NCBI GenBank assembly: GCA_023417065.1
Contig: JAEZGH010000062.1
Span: 17,579 to 81,578, forward strand
Source of the DNA: Bacteroidota bacterium
GTDB lineage: Bacteria > Bacteroidota > Bacteroidia > Cytophagales > Cyclobacteriaceae
Length of the DNA: 64,000 nucleotides
Direction: 5' to 3'
Shown here: positions 1 to 8,494 of the stretch, piece after piece
How the letters are laid out: each line of letters opens with the position of its first letter
How positions within the stretch are numbered: the stretch's first letter is position 1
The notes under the pieces: generated by a model
What the model was told of the DNA's origin: nothing
The model's database searches: none
The model's input: the letters and a program-made list of their open reading frames with translations, nothing else
Made by a program: the position numbers and the translations under genes

Positions 1-1
1 T

Positions 2-958
2 GCGTTGGCAGCAGGATGCACAGTCGTGGCAAAGCCTTCTGAGCTCACACCGATGACGGCGTATCTGATGAGTGAAATTTGCAGAGACGTTAACCTTCCC
101 GCAGGCGTGCTGAATATTGTTCACGGGACCGGACCAAAGGCAGGGCAGGCTATTGTAGAACACCCGGAAGTAAAAGCGATTTCATTTACAGGGGGTACGG
201 TTACAGGCAAAAGGATTGCGTCCGTGGCTGCCCCGATGTTCAAGAAGCTCTCACTGGAACTCGGTGGGAAAAATCCGAACATTGTGTTCTCTGACTGCGA
301 TTTTGAATTGGCATTGACGACGTCGGTGAAGTCTGCATTCACCAATCAGGGCGAAATTTGTCTTTGTGGTTCGCGGATATTTGTTGAACGCTCGCTGTAC
401 GACAAGTTCGTACAGGCATTCGTGGAACGAACCCGCGCACTGGTAGTGGGCGATCCGCTGGAAACAACGACCGATATCGGTGCCCTGGTCTCGAACGGTC
501 ATATCCAAAAGGTGTTGGGGTACATCGACCTGGCCAAACAGGAGGGCGGTACTGTCTTAACGGGCGGGGTACGCATTACTCGCGAGGGGCGATGCCATGA
601 CGGTTACTTCGTTTCCCCGGCAGTGATCACCGGGCTCAATGAAACGTGTCGTACAAATCAGGAGGAGATATTTGGGCCAGTGGTTACCATCATGCCTTTT
701 GATACAGAAGAGCAGGCCGTAGCCTTTGCAAACAGTACCCCCTATGGTCTTTCAGCTACGCTATGGACGCAGAATCTCACGCGTGCCCATCGCGTGGCTG
801 CCGAAATCAGGAGTGGCATCGTGTGGGTTAACTGCTGGCTTTTCCGCGACCTGAGAACGCCTTTCGGTGGAATGAAACAATCCGGTGTGGGGCGCGAGGG
901 AGGATGGGATGCGCTCAGGTTTTTCTCCGACATCAAGAATATCTGCATCCGCCTCTAG
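2..958 (+). CDS. Aldehyde dehydrogenase, ALDH8A1/2-aminomuconic semialdehyde dehydrogenase-like (5' end outside window)
   Basis: NAD(P)-dependent oxidation of an aldehyde to its acid. The reading frame is open to the window edge, so the N-terminal third, including part of the Rossmann fold, is missing. Visible are the LELGGKN motif with the general-base Glu (about residue 85 of the fragment), the nucleophile Cys in GEICLCGSR (about 119), the EEIFGPV motif and the C-terminal PFGGMKQSGVGREGG. The phrases NQGEICLC and SGIVWVNCWL resemble ALDH8A1 and bacterial 2-aminomuconate or hydroxymuconic semialdehyde dehydrogenases, which suggests a role in tryptophan or aromatic catabolism. The exact substrate is inferred. 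It ends 2 bp before a convergent gene. Confidence 0.9.
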   Translation, partial: ALAAGCTVVAKPSELTPMTAYLMSEICRDVNLPAGVLNIVHGTGPKAGQAIVEHPEVKAISFTGGTVTGKRIASVAAPMFKKLSLELGGKNPNIVFSDCDFELALTTSVKSAFTNQGEICLCGSRIFVERSLYDKFVQAFVERTRALVVGDPLETTTDIGALVSNGHIQKVLGYIDLAKQEGGTVLTGGVRITREGRCHDGYFVSPAVITGLNETCRTNQEEIFGPVVTIMPFDTEEQAVAFANSTPYGLSATLWTQNLTRAHRVAAEIRSGIVWVNCWLFRDLRTPFGGMKQSGVGREGGWDALRFFSDIKNICIRL

Positions 959-960
959 GC

Positions 961-1692
961 CTAGTTTCTTATTTCGCGATAGTGATTTAGTACGGTAACC
1001 AATCCATCTTTCTCTTTCAGGCTTAGCTGATGCCTTTCTGCATAGCTGATAAGTTGTGAATAATGTGCTGACGTGAACTTCCTGAGCAAGTCGGGATTGA
1101 TGATTTTATTTTTCACGATAGATCGATCAGCGAACATTCCGTCGATTTCCTTTTCCTGAATTTCCAGAAATGGCTTCAGTTTTCCGTCCCTGTCGAGGAA
1201 GAATAGTGTTTCCGTATGTGATATGGTCGAAGGGTAGCCGTAATAGCGCCCTGCGCTGAATCCGCCAGTGGCAGGGTTGAACATCGCGGGTGTGGCGTAC
1301 TCGCGCTTGTCGATGCGAATGGGCGCGATCTTGGATAGTAAGGCGAAGTCGGTCAGGTCGACGAGTACTTCAAAAAACAGTGGACGTTTAACCTTATAAA
1401 CGCGATCTTCTGTTTCAACGGAGTAGAAGATGCGTTGCTTCTGTGCGATCTCATCAAAGAATTCAAATCCTTTGACGTGGCGTGCTGTGAATGATTTGGA
1501 GATTCGCGCATTTTCTACGGAAACGATATCGGTTTTGTCGTTGTATTTGATCAGGCCTTTAATTTCGTGTCCGTTGTTAAGGAGCAGACTTCCGTCGAAC
1601 CATTCCGGGCCTGCGAGAAGGTGTTGGTAAGATTGTGACAACGCCGGAATGCATAGCACTACCAGCAGGATAGCTGTGATCAGGGGTCTCAT
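961..1692 (-). CDS. Secreted protein of unknown function
   Basis: 243 residues. An N-terminal signal peptide (about 1-19, hydrophobic ILLVVLCIPALS) points to export. The N-terminal half reads as short beta strands (WFDGSLLLNNGHEIKGLIKYND, split here as WFDGSLLLNNG and HEIKGLIKYND) followed by a conserved-looking VKGFEFFD. This layout resembles the N-terminal domain of the divergent neighbour at 1912, where GYLV..GDSISGFVSFNE and VKVFGL occupy the same places. The C-terminal half is charged and probably helical. No catalytic motif is visible. A TAnnTTTG box lies 17 nt before the ATG. I do not recognise a named family, and function is unknown. Confidence 0.8.
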   Translation of the reverse strand: MRPLITAILLVVLCIPALSQSYQHLLAGPEWFDGSLLLNNGHEIKGLIKYNDKTDIVSVENARISKSFTARHVKGFEFFDEIAQKQRIFYSVETEDRVYKVKRPLFFEVLVDLTDFALLSKIAPIRIDKREYATPAMFNPATGGFSAGRYYGYPSTISHTETLFFLDRDGKLKPFLEIQEKEIDGMFADRSIVKNKIINPDLLRKFTSAHYSQLISYAERHQLSLKEKDGLVTVLNHYREIRN

Positions 1693-1708
1693 AGAAGAAG
1701 GTTTAAAC

Positions 1709-1716
1709 CAAATCTA
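1709..1716 (-). promoter_or_regulatory. Putative -7 promoter box of the secreted protein gene
   Basis: The minus strand reads TAGATTTG, an exact match to the Bacteroidota TAnnTTTG -7 consensus, 17 nt upstream of the ATG at 1692. No convincing -33 TTTG is visible. Confidence 0.45.
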
Positions 1717-1911
1717 CAAAAATGCCAGTACCCCTGGCGTTGTGTGTAATGTTATGGGGAATTTTTCTTTATTCTGAAAATCAGGCAACTATGAGAGATT
1801 TTTTGATGGTAGTGTCTAGCGGAAAATGCGGCGTCTTTTTGTGTTGTCAGATGTTGGGAATTTTCACAAATCACTGGTAACTTACGGTCGTCTGTTTAGC
1901 GGTAATTTGTT

Positions 1912-3078
1912 ATGTGCAAAATTCTTATTCTGTGGCTCCTGCCATTTGTCCTCTGCATTGACCTGTATGGTCAGTTTAAGGAGGGTTATTTAGTTAAGTC
2001 CGATGGTGATTCCATCAGTGGTTTCGTGTCATTCAACGAGTATCGCAATCCGCGTGAGGTCAAGTTTAAGTCCGGAAAAGGCAGCAAGAAGGTGGTCTAT
2101 ACACCCGACCAGGTGAAAGTGTTCGGATTGTCTTATTCCACGCGTGTAGCATCATTAGTCGTTCCAGTTGCCGACGGTGCAACGCAGCATCTTTTCGTTC
2201 GCCAGCTCGTTGGCGGCAGAATGGATTTGTTTGTCAGTAAGGATCGGTTCTTCATTCGTGAAAATGGTGAAGTATATGAGCTGCTCAGCTCCCGTAATAA
2301 ATCATCGGCCGGAGAAAAATATCGCGGATATTATAAGGATGTGCTGGAGAAATTCTTCGAGGGATGTATTTCCGCTGAAAATGCGTCGTATGAGGAGACA
2401 AGTCTTCGGAATCTAATCAACAACTATAACCGGTGTCATCGGGTTCAGCCATTGGTTTATCGCGATTTGTCACGGGGTAGTACACTGGCATTATCTGTTA
2501 TCGTGGGTGCTGATAAATCAGACATGAAAGTGAACGATAAGGTGCCGATGCCTACGACGTTTCATCCTTCCATTGGAATCGGTCTAACATTGAAAACCTC
2601 TGCGTTTCAGAAGCGGCTTTTTTTCGATCTGCAGGCGCGCTATGGTACACGAGAGGGAGAGGTCTTTGTGCAGCAGTCGTTAAATCCACAACGGCACATC
2701 TATTCAACTTACGATCTGGAGTTTAAGATGATTCGTGTGCCCATTGGAGTAGGTTACTACATCATGGACCCTGAACGAACATCGGTATATGTGAGGGCGG
2801 GAGTGAGCAAAGCATTTGTGCTTTCGTCGACGTTTAGTTACGTGAGGGAAATTGAGACGTTCACAAACGTGACCACAGATTCACGTACACTTCAGGATGT
2901 TATTGATGCCAGGATCGGTCTATGGGCCGGGGCGGGTGTACAAACCCGTGTTTTGCACCGGCGAAAGGCATTTTTGGAGATCCGATGTGAAAAGATGACG
3001 CCAACAGTAGATGTGGCTATTTCCAATTTTTCTTTGAAGATGACAAACGTTGGTCTATATGCAGGTCTGTTTTTCTAA
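1912..3078 (+). CDS. Outer-membrane beta-barrel protein with secreted N-terminal domain
   Basis: 388 residues with a signal peptide (about 1-20, ending DLYG before QF). Residues 20-170 form a beta-rich domain (GYLVKSDGDSISGFVSF, VYTPDQVKVFGL) of a type common in Bacteroidota exported proteins. Residues 190-388 look like an 8-stranded barrel of PorT/OmpA-like type, with alternating hydrophobic strands and a C-terminal aromatic (GLYAGLFF) suited to BAM insertion. The ATG is the first Met of the signal peptide. Its 3' end overlaps the next gene by 20 bp, which suggests co-transcription and translational coupling with the TIG/kelch lipoprotein. Function is unknown. Database names such as 'tRNA modification GTPase' for this family should not be trusted. 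Confidence 0.8.
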   Translation: MCKILILWLLPFVLCIDLYGQFKEGYLVKSDGDSISGFVSFNEYRNPREVKFKSGKGSKKVVYTPDQVKVFGLSYSTRVASLVVPVADGATQHLFVRQLVGGRMDLFVSKDRFFIRENGEVYELLSSRNKSSAGEKYRGYYKDVLEKFFEGCISAENASYEETSLRNLINNYNRCHRVQPLVYRDLSRGSTLALSVIVGADKSDMKVNDKVPMPTTFHPSIGIGLTLKTSAFQKRLFFDLQARYGTREGEVFVQQSLNPQRHIYSTYDLEFKMIRVPIGVGYYIMDPERTSVYVRAGVSKAFVLSSTFSYVREIETFTNVTTDSRTLQDVIDARIGLWAGAGVQTRVLHRRKAFLEIRCEKMTPTVDVAISNFSLKMTNVGLYAGLFF

Positions 3079-5251
3079 GGTAAGAAATCATTACTGGTTT
3101 ATCGTTCTTGGTGTTTTACTGGCGACATGTGCAGAAGAGGAAGAGAAAAAGCGAGCGTTCCCACAGGTTCGCACACTTGATGTTGAATCGATAACGGCGG
3201 AAGGTGCACTTTTCAGAGGCGAGATTCGCGACAATTCGCATCCGATAACAGAAAGAGGGTTTGTGTGGTCTGTTAATGAAAGTTATTATGGTACACAAAC
3301 CATAATTAATCTCGGGCCGGCTTCCGGAGAAGGTCCGTTTGAGGCTGTTGTAACTCACGATCTGATACCTGACAGGGCGTACTATGTGTGGGCATATGCA
3401 AAGACAGCGACGCACACCGTTTATGGGGAGATCAAGGCTTTTTGGAGCCTGGGGAGCAAAAGTCCCGTAGTTCACTCCTTTGAACCAAAAGAGGCGACAT
3501 GGTTAGACACGCTGGTGATACGAGGCGAGAACTTTTCTCTGAGTGTGCCAAATATTTCAGTAAAAGCAAATGGGCTTACGTTCCCCTTGATCTCAACTTC
3601 ATTGAATGAGGTTAAGGTACGTGTGCCTCATGATTTCCATGGACCGAAAGGCAAAGTGGCAGTGTCAGTATTAAACAATATTGGGTTTGCTTCAGACTCG
3701 ATCCAACTTAAGGCACCAATAATTTCATCCATCGAACCGTTGGAAGGAAAACCGGGTCATGAGGTGACTATTGAGGGAAAATATTTTCATCCGAAGCTAA
3801 GTGAAGTATTTTTCGGAGAGGTTGAGGCTGAAGTAATTTCGCGATCGGCAGGTGTTATCAAATGCAAGGTTCCAGAGGGACTTTTATCGGGGGCTTTAGG
3901 CCTTAGAGTGAAATCGGCAGAGCAATTCGTTGAATCTGATCTTCAATTTGTCGTCAAGGCTTTCGAGATCGAAAAAATCGCTCCGCTACTGGGGACGTTC
4001 GGTGAGCCGGTCACGGTAACGCTTAAAGGTCTTACGCCACGTCGTGACGAGATAACTGTTTATTTTGGACCTGAGCAAGCGGAGATAATTTCAGTTTCAG
4101 GCCACGAAATCGTTGTTCGGGCCCCATACGACCTTGGGGCGTCATCTGAGATTCGTGTCACGCATGCAGGGAACGTCATGGTTTTTAAAGATCCTTTCGA
4201 GCTTGTACCGCCGGAGATTGTATCGTTCGACGCCGTTGTTGATCGTGCTGGTGATTCGTTTATTTTACGAGGAAAGTATTTTCATCCTTACGGGAATAAT
4301 CGCGTTTTCATCGGTGGACATGATGCGAATGTTCAAACGCTCTCAGATAATGAGCTTAGGGTATTTGTTCCGTCTGACTTGGAAGTGCACGAAGCTTTAG
4401 TCGAGCTCGAAGTAGGTGGCCATATCATTGCCGCTGACGACAGACTTCGGGTTCGTTGGATCGCGCACCAGCTTCCTCCATCTTATTTTGTGAACGATGG
4501 GAGTGTAATTCATTTTCATAATGGAGCGGTATTTAAGACGCTTGGAAATGACTTTGACCCGGGATTTACGTCGTATGAAGTTTCCAGTCAGTATTTGCGT
4601 AAGTTGAAAGACTTTGAGGGAGTTCCCAGGATGAACAGTGCGTCTTTTATCCTGAATGATAATTTGTACGTTGTTTCCGGAGAGACGGCCGAGTATCAGA
4701 AATTCAACGACGTTTGGATGTATGAAATCGCCCAAAACAACTGGGTTAGAAAGAACGATTTTCCCTTCGTGCTAGGTTGGCGCAAGCCAATTGGTTTTAC
4801 TCACGGTGGAAAAGGATTTGTAGTTCATGATAACCAAGTCTTCCAGTATGAGCCCGGAACAGATACATGGAGTGTAGTGAACAATGATGCGCCCTTGCCC
4901 GGCATGGGGGCAGCAGGAACGGTTATCGGAAACTTATATTATTTTCAGACGACACCTTCTATTGGAACAATCCTGAGCAAACGTTACAATCTGTTATTGA
5001 ACTCCTGGGAAGATATTGTTCAACATCATGATCCTCAGCCGGTCCGGTATGCTTTTGAATTTCAGGGCCAGCCTGTATTCGGAGCGTTTCATTATTTCAA
5101 CATTTACAGACCTGAGCTCCAGACTTGGACGGAGGTCGATCTTGATCAAGAGGGACTTTATCTCAGATTCGGATTTGAACACAATTCTGCATTGAATTTC
5201 CTTACTTCGGGGCAGAAGTTCTTTCGCTATTCCTATCGGCCATATGATTGA
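3059..5251 (+). CDS. Surface lipoprotein with IPT/TIG and kelch-like repeats
   Basis: 730 residues from the ATG at 3059. A TTG nine bases upstream is possible but less likely. The hydrophobic leader ends in LLATC, so Cys24 is a plausible lipidation site, although Thr at -1 is unusual. An Fn3-like segment follows (about 35-130, ERGFVWS and YYVWAYA). Then come about four IPT/TIG immunoglobulin-like domains starting near residues 137, 220, 300 and 385 (for example SSIEPLEGKPGHEVTIEG and VSFDAVVDRAGDSFILRG). The C-terminal 260 residues are kelch-like propeller blades (NDNLYVVSG, FNDVWMYEIAQNNW, QYEPGTDTWSVV). It is probably a cell-surface binding or adhesion protein. The ligand is unknown. Confidence 0.8.
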   Translation: MQVCFSKVRNHYWFIVLGVLLATCAEEEEKKRAFPQVRTLDVESITAEGALFRGEIRDNSHPITERGFVWSVNESYYGTQTIINLGPASGEGPFEAVVTHDLIPDRAYYVWAYAKTATHTVYGEIKAFWSLGSKSPVVHSFEPKEATWLDTLVIRGENFSLSVPNISVKANGLTFPLISTSLNEVKVRVPHDFHGPKGKVAVSVLNNIGFASDSIQLKAPIISSIEPLEGKPGHEVTIEGKYFHPKLSEVFFGEVEAEVISRSAGVIKCKVPEGLLSGALGLRVKSAEQFVESDLQFVVKAFEIEKIAPLLGTFGEPVTVTLKGLTPRRDEITVYFGPEQAEIISVSGHEIVVRAPYDLGASSEIRVTHAGNVMVFKDPFELVPPEIVSFDAVVDRAGDSFILRGKYFHPYGNNRVFIGGHDANVQTLSDNELRVFVPSDLEVHEALVELEVGGHIIAADDRLRVRWIAHQLPPSYFVNDGSVIHFHNGAVFKTLGNDFDPGFTSYEVSSQYLRKLKDFEGVPRMNSASFILNDNLYVVSGETAEYQKFNDVWMYEIAQNNWVRKNDFPFVLGWRKPIGFTHGGKGFVVHDNQVFQYEPGTDTWSVVNNDAPLPGMGAAGTVIGNLYYFQTTPSIGTILSKRYNLLLNSWEDIVQHHDPQPVRYAFEFQGQPVFGAFHYFNIYRPELQTWTEVDLDQEGLYLRFGFEHNSALNFLTSGQKFFRYSYRPYD

Positions 5252-6532
5252 TTAACCCCGTCCCGCCTTGTGCCCCTTTAAAGCAAAGAAGAGGATGTAC
5301 AGGTAGCAGGGAATCATCACCAGGAACGCCGTCTGACGATCCCATGCATCCGCCAGCGCGCCGTACACCAAAGGCAGCAATGCACCCCCGACGATACCCA
5401 TGATAAGTAATGCTGACGCTATCTTGGTAAAACGCCCGAGGCTGTGAAGCGAAAGCGGCCAGATCGCCGGCCACATGAATGCATGTGCAAAGCTTAATAT
5501 GATGATGAATCCGATTGACACCCAGCCTTCGGTCAAAAGTGCAAGGACCACAAAGAGCAATCCCAGACATGCGCTCATTGCCAGGGCGGTCTTTTGCGAC
5601 ATAATCCTGGGCATGGTGGCAACGCCCACGAAGTAGCCGACTATCAGTGCACCCAGACTATAGATTCCGAACTTGCCTGACGTGGCAAGGTCAAATCCTT
5701 GAGATACTCCATACAACGCTAATGAGTCGATAGCAAGCACTTCAACGCCCACATATACGAAGATGCAGAGCACGCCCAGCACGAGGTGAGGAAACTGGAA
5801 TACAGAGGTCTTCGCGATCGAGGTTGCAGAATCCGCTGTTTGTTCGTCTTCTTCCGGATTGATTTCGGGCAGGTGGGCTTTCAGGACCAGCAAGGCAAGG
5901 CCCGTTAGTACCGTGGTAATGATAACATAGGGAACGATAACCCGTTGCGCAAGGAGGTCGAGTTCCGTTTCCAGTTCCGCTCCGCTGAGTGTGGCAATTT
6001 TTGCCGAGAGTTCTTTCGTATCACTGAAGAGCGTCTCGACCAGAATCACGATCCCCAACATGCCGGCAACTTTATTGCAGACACCCATGATGCTGATGCG
6101 TTTCGCAGCGCTTTCAATAGGGCCAAGTACCGTGACGTACGGATTCGAGGCCGTCTGAAGTAACGTCAAGCCGCTGCCTTGAGCGAAAAGGCCTACGAGA
6201 AACAGGATGTATGATCTCGTCATGGCCGCCGGAATGAAGATAAGGGAGCCGATGGCCATGATTCCCAGGCCTATTGACATACCCTTCGTGAAGCCGGTCC
6301 TGTTAAGAATACCTGACGCCGGTATCGCCATCACGAAATAGGAGATGTAGAATGCAAAAGTGACGAGATACGCCTGAAAGTCGTTAAGCTCACAGGCTTG
6401 TTGAAGGAAGGGAATCAATACGCTGTTCAGCCACGTAACGAATCCAAAAATGAAAAAGAGACTTCCAATGATGATCATTGGAAATACATAGCTGTTCCGT
6501 TGCTGAGAAATTGTATTGGTATTCGTTGGCAT
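5252..6532 (-). CDS. Sugar MFS transporter, FucP/glucose-galactose type
   Basis: 426 residues with twelve predicted membrane helices and no signal peptide, in the inner membrane. The first helix region (FIFGFVTWLNSVLIPFLQ) and the ILNRTGFTKGMSIG loop are typical of the FucP/GluP branch of the major facilitator superfamily, which imports fucose, glucose or galactose with protons or Na+. The long central loop (about 225-250, rich in Glu/Asp) separates the two six-helix halves. The gene abuts the stop of the convergent lipoprotein gene. It is divergent from the sugar nucleotidyltransferase at 6704 across a 171-bp gap, so a shared role in sugar metabolism is plausible. The substrate is inferred from the family only. 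Confidence 0.88.
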   Translation of the reverse strand: MPTNTNTISQQRNSYVFPMIIIGSLFFIFGFVTWLNSVLIPFLQQACELNDFQAYLVTFAFYISYFVMAIPASGILNRTGFTKGMSIGLGIMAIGSLIFIPAAMTRSYILFLVGLFAQGSGLTLLQTASNPYVTVLGPIESAAKRISIMGVCNKVAGMLGIVILVETLFSDTKELSAKIATLSGAELETELDLLAQRVIVPYVIITTVLTGLALLVLKAHLPEINPEEDEQTADSATSIAKTSVFQFPHLVLGVLCIFVYVGVEVLAIDSLALYGVSQGFDLATSGKFGIYSLGALIVGYFVGVATMPRIMSQKTALAMSACLGLLFVVLALLTEGWVSIGFIIILSFAHAFMWPAIWPLSLHSLGRFTKIASALLIMGIVGGALLPLVYGALADAWDRQTAFLVMIPCYLYILFFALKGHKAGRG

Positions 6533-6703
6533 AAAGGCTTAGCTTTTTTTGTTCAGCTTTACTGTTAAAAACCTATTTTTGGCCGCAAATCCGTTAAAAG
6601 CCCCGTTGCGCATTGAACTGTCTATTCGATGAATAAACGCGTTTTCTAGCGGATGTTGGCGCACACAATAGGTTTAAATATAGCGTAAATAAATGAATTG
6701 CAA

Positions 6704-7621
6704 ATGAACGCAGCACAAAAGTCCCCAAAAAAACTGGCCCTCGTCGTCCTCGCCGCCGGCATGGGTAGCCGCTATGGCGGTATCAAACAAATCGACGGCT
6801 TCGGCCCCAATGGCGAAACGATCATGGATTACTCCCTCTTCGACGCCATCCGCGCAGGATTCTCCAAAGTCGTATTCATCGTTCGCGAGGAAATCAAAGA
6901 TATCGTTAAGGAAAAGTTCGGATCACGCCTCGACGGAAAGGTCGAAGTAGAATATGTCATCCAGTCTCTCGATAAGATCGTTCCCACTGAATATCAAAAC
7001 GCCGAACGCACCAAACCGTGGGGTACAATGCATGCGGTGCTTTGCGCAAAAAATGTGATCAATGAACCCTATGCCGTCATCAATGCCGATGACTTCTACG
7101 GTAGAAATGCATTTCAATCCATCTCGGATTTCTTCAGTTCCGATACCAAGGGCGCACACGCAATGGTGGGGTTCACGCTTAGCAGGGTTTTGTCCGACCA
7201 CGGTAGTGTGTCGCGCGGTGTGGGCGAAGTCGATGACCAGGGTTATCTCAAATCTGTCGTGGAGCGCACTACCATTGTAAAAGACGGCGACAAGATTATC
7301 GCAAAAGAAAAAGATGGCGATCTCGAACTCTCACCCAATGCGCCAACTTCAATGAACTTCTGGGGGTTCCAGCCGGACATGTTTGCCATGGCAGAAGCTA
7401 TGTTCATGGATTTCCTGAAAGAGAATCACCAGAACATCAAGTCCGAATTCTTTATTCCGCTCTTCGTTAACCGAATGATTCAGGAAGGCAAGGGCAAAGT
7501 CAAAGTTCTTGGCGGTGGAGACATTTGGTTTGGCGTGACCTATAAGGAAGATAAGGATGAAGTAAGCCGTCGGATAAAAGAGCTTATCGATCGGGGCGAT
7601 TATCCTCATCAACTCTGGTAA
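6704..7621 (+). CDS. Sugar-phosphate nucleotidyltransferase family protein
   Basis: 305 residues from the ATG at 6704, with an in-frame TTG two codons upstream. It carries the N-terminal nucleotide-binding signature LAAGMGSRYGGIKQ, then GPNGETIMDYSLFDA and the metal-site motif NADDFYG near residue 128. These define the NTP_transferase (GT-A-like) fold, which makes an NDP-sugar or similar activated compound from NTP and a phosphorylated substrate. The variant motif spacing (RYGGIKQ rather than RLxPLT) places it away from the classical RmlA and GlmU groups. The exact substrate cannot be read from sequence. It is probably cytosolic and transcribed alone. Confidence 0.82.
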   Translation: MNAAQKSPKKLALVVLAAGMGSRYGGIKQIDGFGPNGETIMDYSLFDAIRAGFSKVVFIVREEIKDIVKEKFGSRLDGKVEVEYVIQSLDKIVPTEYQNAERTKPWGTMHAVLCAKNVINEPYAVINADDFYGRNAFQSISDFFSSDTKGAHAMVGFTLSRVLSDHGSVSRGVGEVDDQGYLKSVVERTTIVKDGDKIIAKEKDGDLELSPNAPTSMNFWGFQPDMFAMAEAMFMDFLKENHQNIKSEFFIPLFVNRMIQEGKGKVKVLGGGDIWFGVTYKEDKDEVSRRIKELIDRGDYPHQLW

Positions 7622-7627
7622 TGCATC

Positions 7628-7653
7628 AAGGGCGGCTTGTCCGCCTTAATTTT
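7628..7653 (+). terminator. Weak terminator-like hairpin after the nucleotidyltransferase
   Basis: AAGGGCGG and CCGCCTT form a short GC-rich stem with one bulge and a CTTGT loop, followed by AATTTTC. The U-tract is poor, so efficiency is uncertain. Confidence 0.4.
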
Positions 7654-7708
7654 CGCCCGCTGTCCAAAAGGAATTTTCCTGTATCTTGAATGTAAACGGT
7701 ATACTACT

Positions 7709-8440
7709 ATGAAGACAATAATTCTTGTTTCCTTCTTTCTGGCATGTACTGGGTTTATGCTGCATTCAAATCAGGCGGAAAACCTCGCCGGTGCCTGGGA
7801 GGTCCGCGAAGGACAAATAACTACTACTGCGATATTCACTCCGGGGCATTATGCGGTGACGCGTTACGACCTGGAGGGAAAGAAGTTTATCGATACGCGT
7901 GGAGGTTCATGGCGCGTTGACGGAAAGAACGTCGTTTTGACTGAGGAGTTTAATACCGCCGACAAAGAACAGGTCGGCAAGGAATCGAAAAATCCTTTCA
8001 CGCTCAAAGGTTCGAAGTTAACAGTGTCGCTTTTCCACAATGATACGAAGCCTAAAGAGTGGGCGCGCCTCGACGCGGGTGAACCTGGTAAACTTGCCGG
8101 CGCGTGGCTCATCACTGGTCGTATGGTAGGTGATGGAATGCAGAAGATGACACCGGGTGCACGTCGTACAATGAAGATTCTCTCTGGTACGCGCTTCCAG
8201 TGGATCGCCTACAATGTAGAGACAAAGGAATTTTCAGGCACCGGAGGTGGAACGTATACAACTGAAAATGGAAAGTATACGGAACACATCCAGTTCTTTT
8301 CACGCGATAACAGCCGAGTGGGCCAGTCGCTGGAATTTGATTTCTCGCTCGAAGACGGCAACTGGCGACACAAGGGCCTGAGCAGCAAAGGCGATCCTAT
8401 CGACGAAGTATGGACCAAACGCGAGCGCCTGGGAATATGA
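7709..8440 (+). CDS. Secreted protein with two tandem lipocalin-like halves
   Basis: 243 residues from the ATG at 7709 (MKTIILVSFF). The longer open frame upstream lacks signal-peptide character and was not used. A signal peptide occupies about residues 1-22. The mature part is an internal duplication. Half one starts at LAGAWEVREG and half two at LAGAWLITGR, each followed by an aromatic-rich strand, a GGSW or GGTY turn and a charged strand (VGKESKNPFTL versus VGQSLEFDFSL). The small beta-barrel shape suggests a periplasmic or secreted lipocalin-like fold, but no binding pocket can be assigned. It lies between metabolic genes without an obvious operon partner. Function unknown. Confidence 0.75.
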   Translation: MKTIILVSFFLACTGFMLHSNQAENLAGAWEVREGQITTTAIFTPGHYAVTRYDLEGKKFIDTRGGSWRVDGKNVVLTEEFNTADKEQVGKESKNPFTLKGSKLTVSLFHNDTKPKEWARLDAGEPGKLAGAWLITGRMVGDGMQKMTPGARRTMKILSGTRFQWIAYNVETKEFSGTGGGTYTTENGKYTEHIQFFSRDNSRVGQSLEFDFSLEDGNWRHKGLSSKGDPIDEVWTKRERLGI

Positions 8441-8494
8441 AACTATTTCAGGCGTTTTACCTTTAGTGTTTCAGGACTTCGCTGTCCGGATATC

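Noticed and set aside
1912..3078. tRNA modification GTPase
   Set aside because: Some barrel homologues carry this label, but no G motifs are present.
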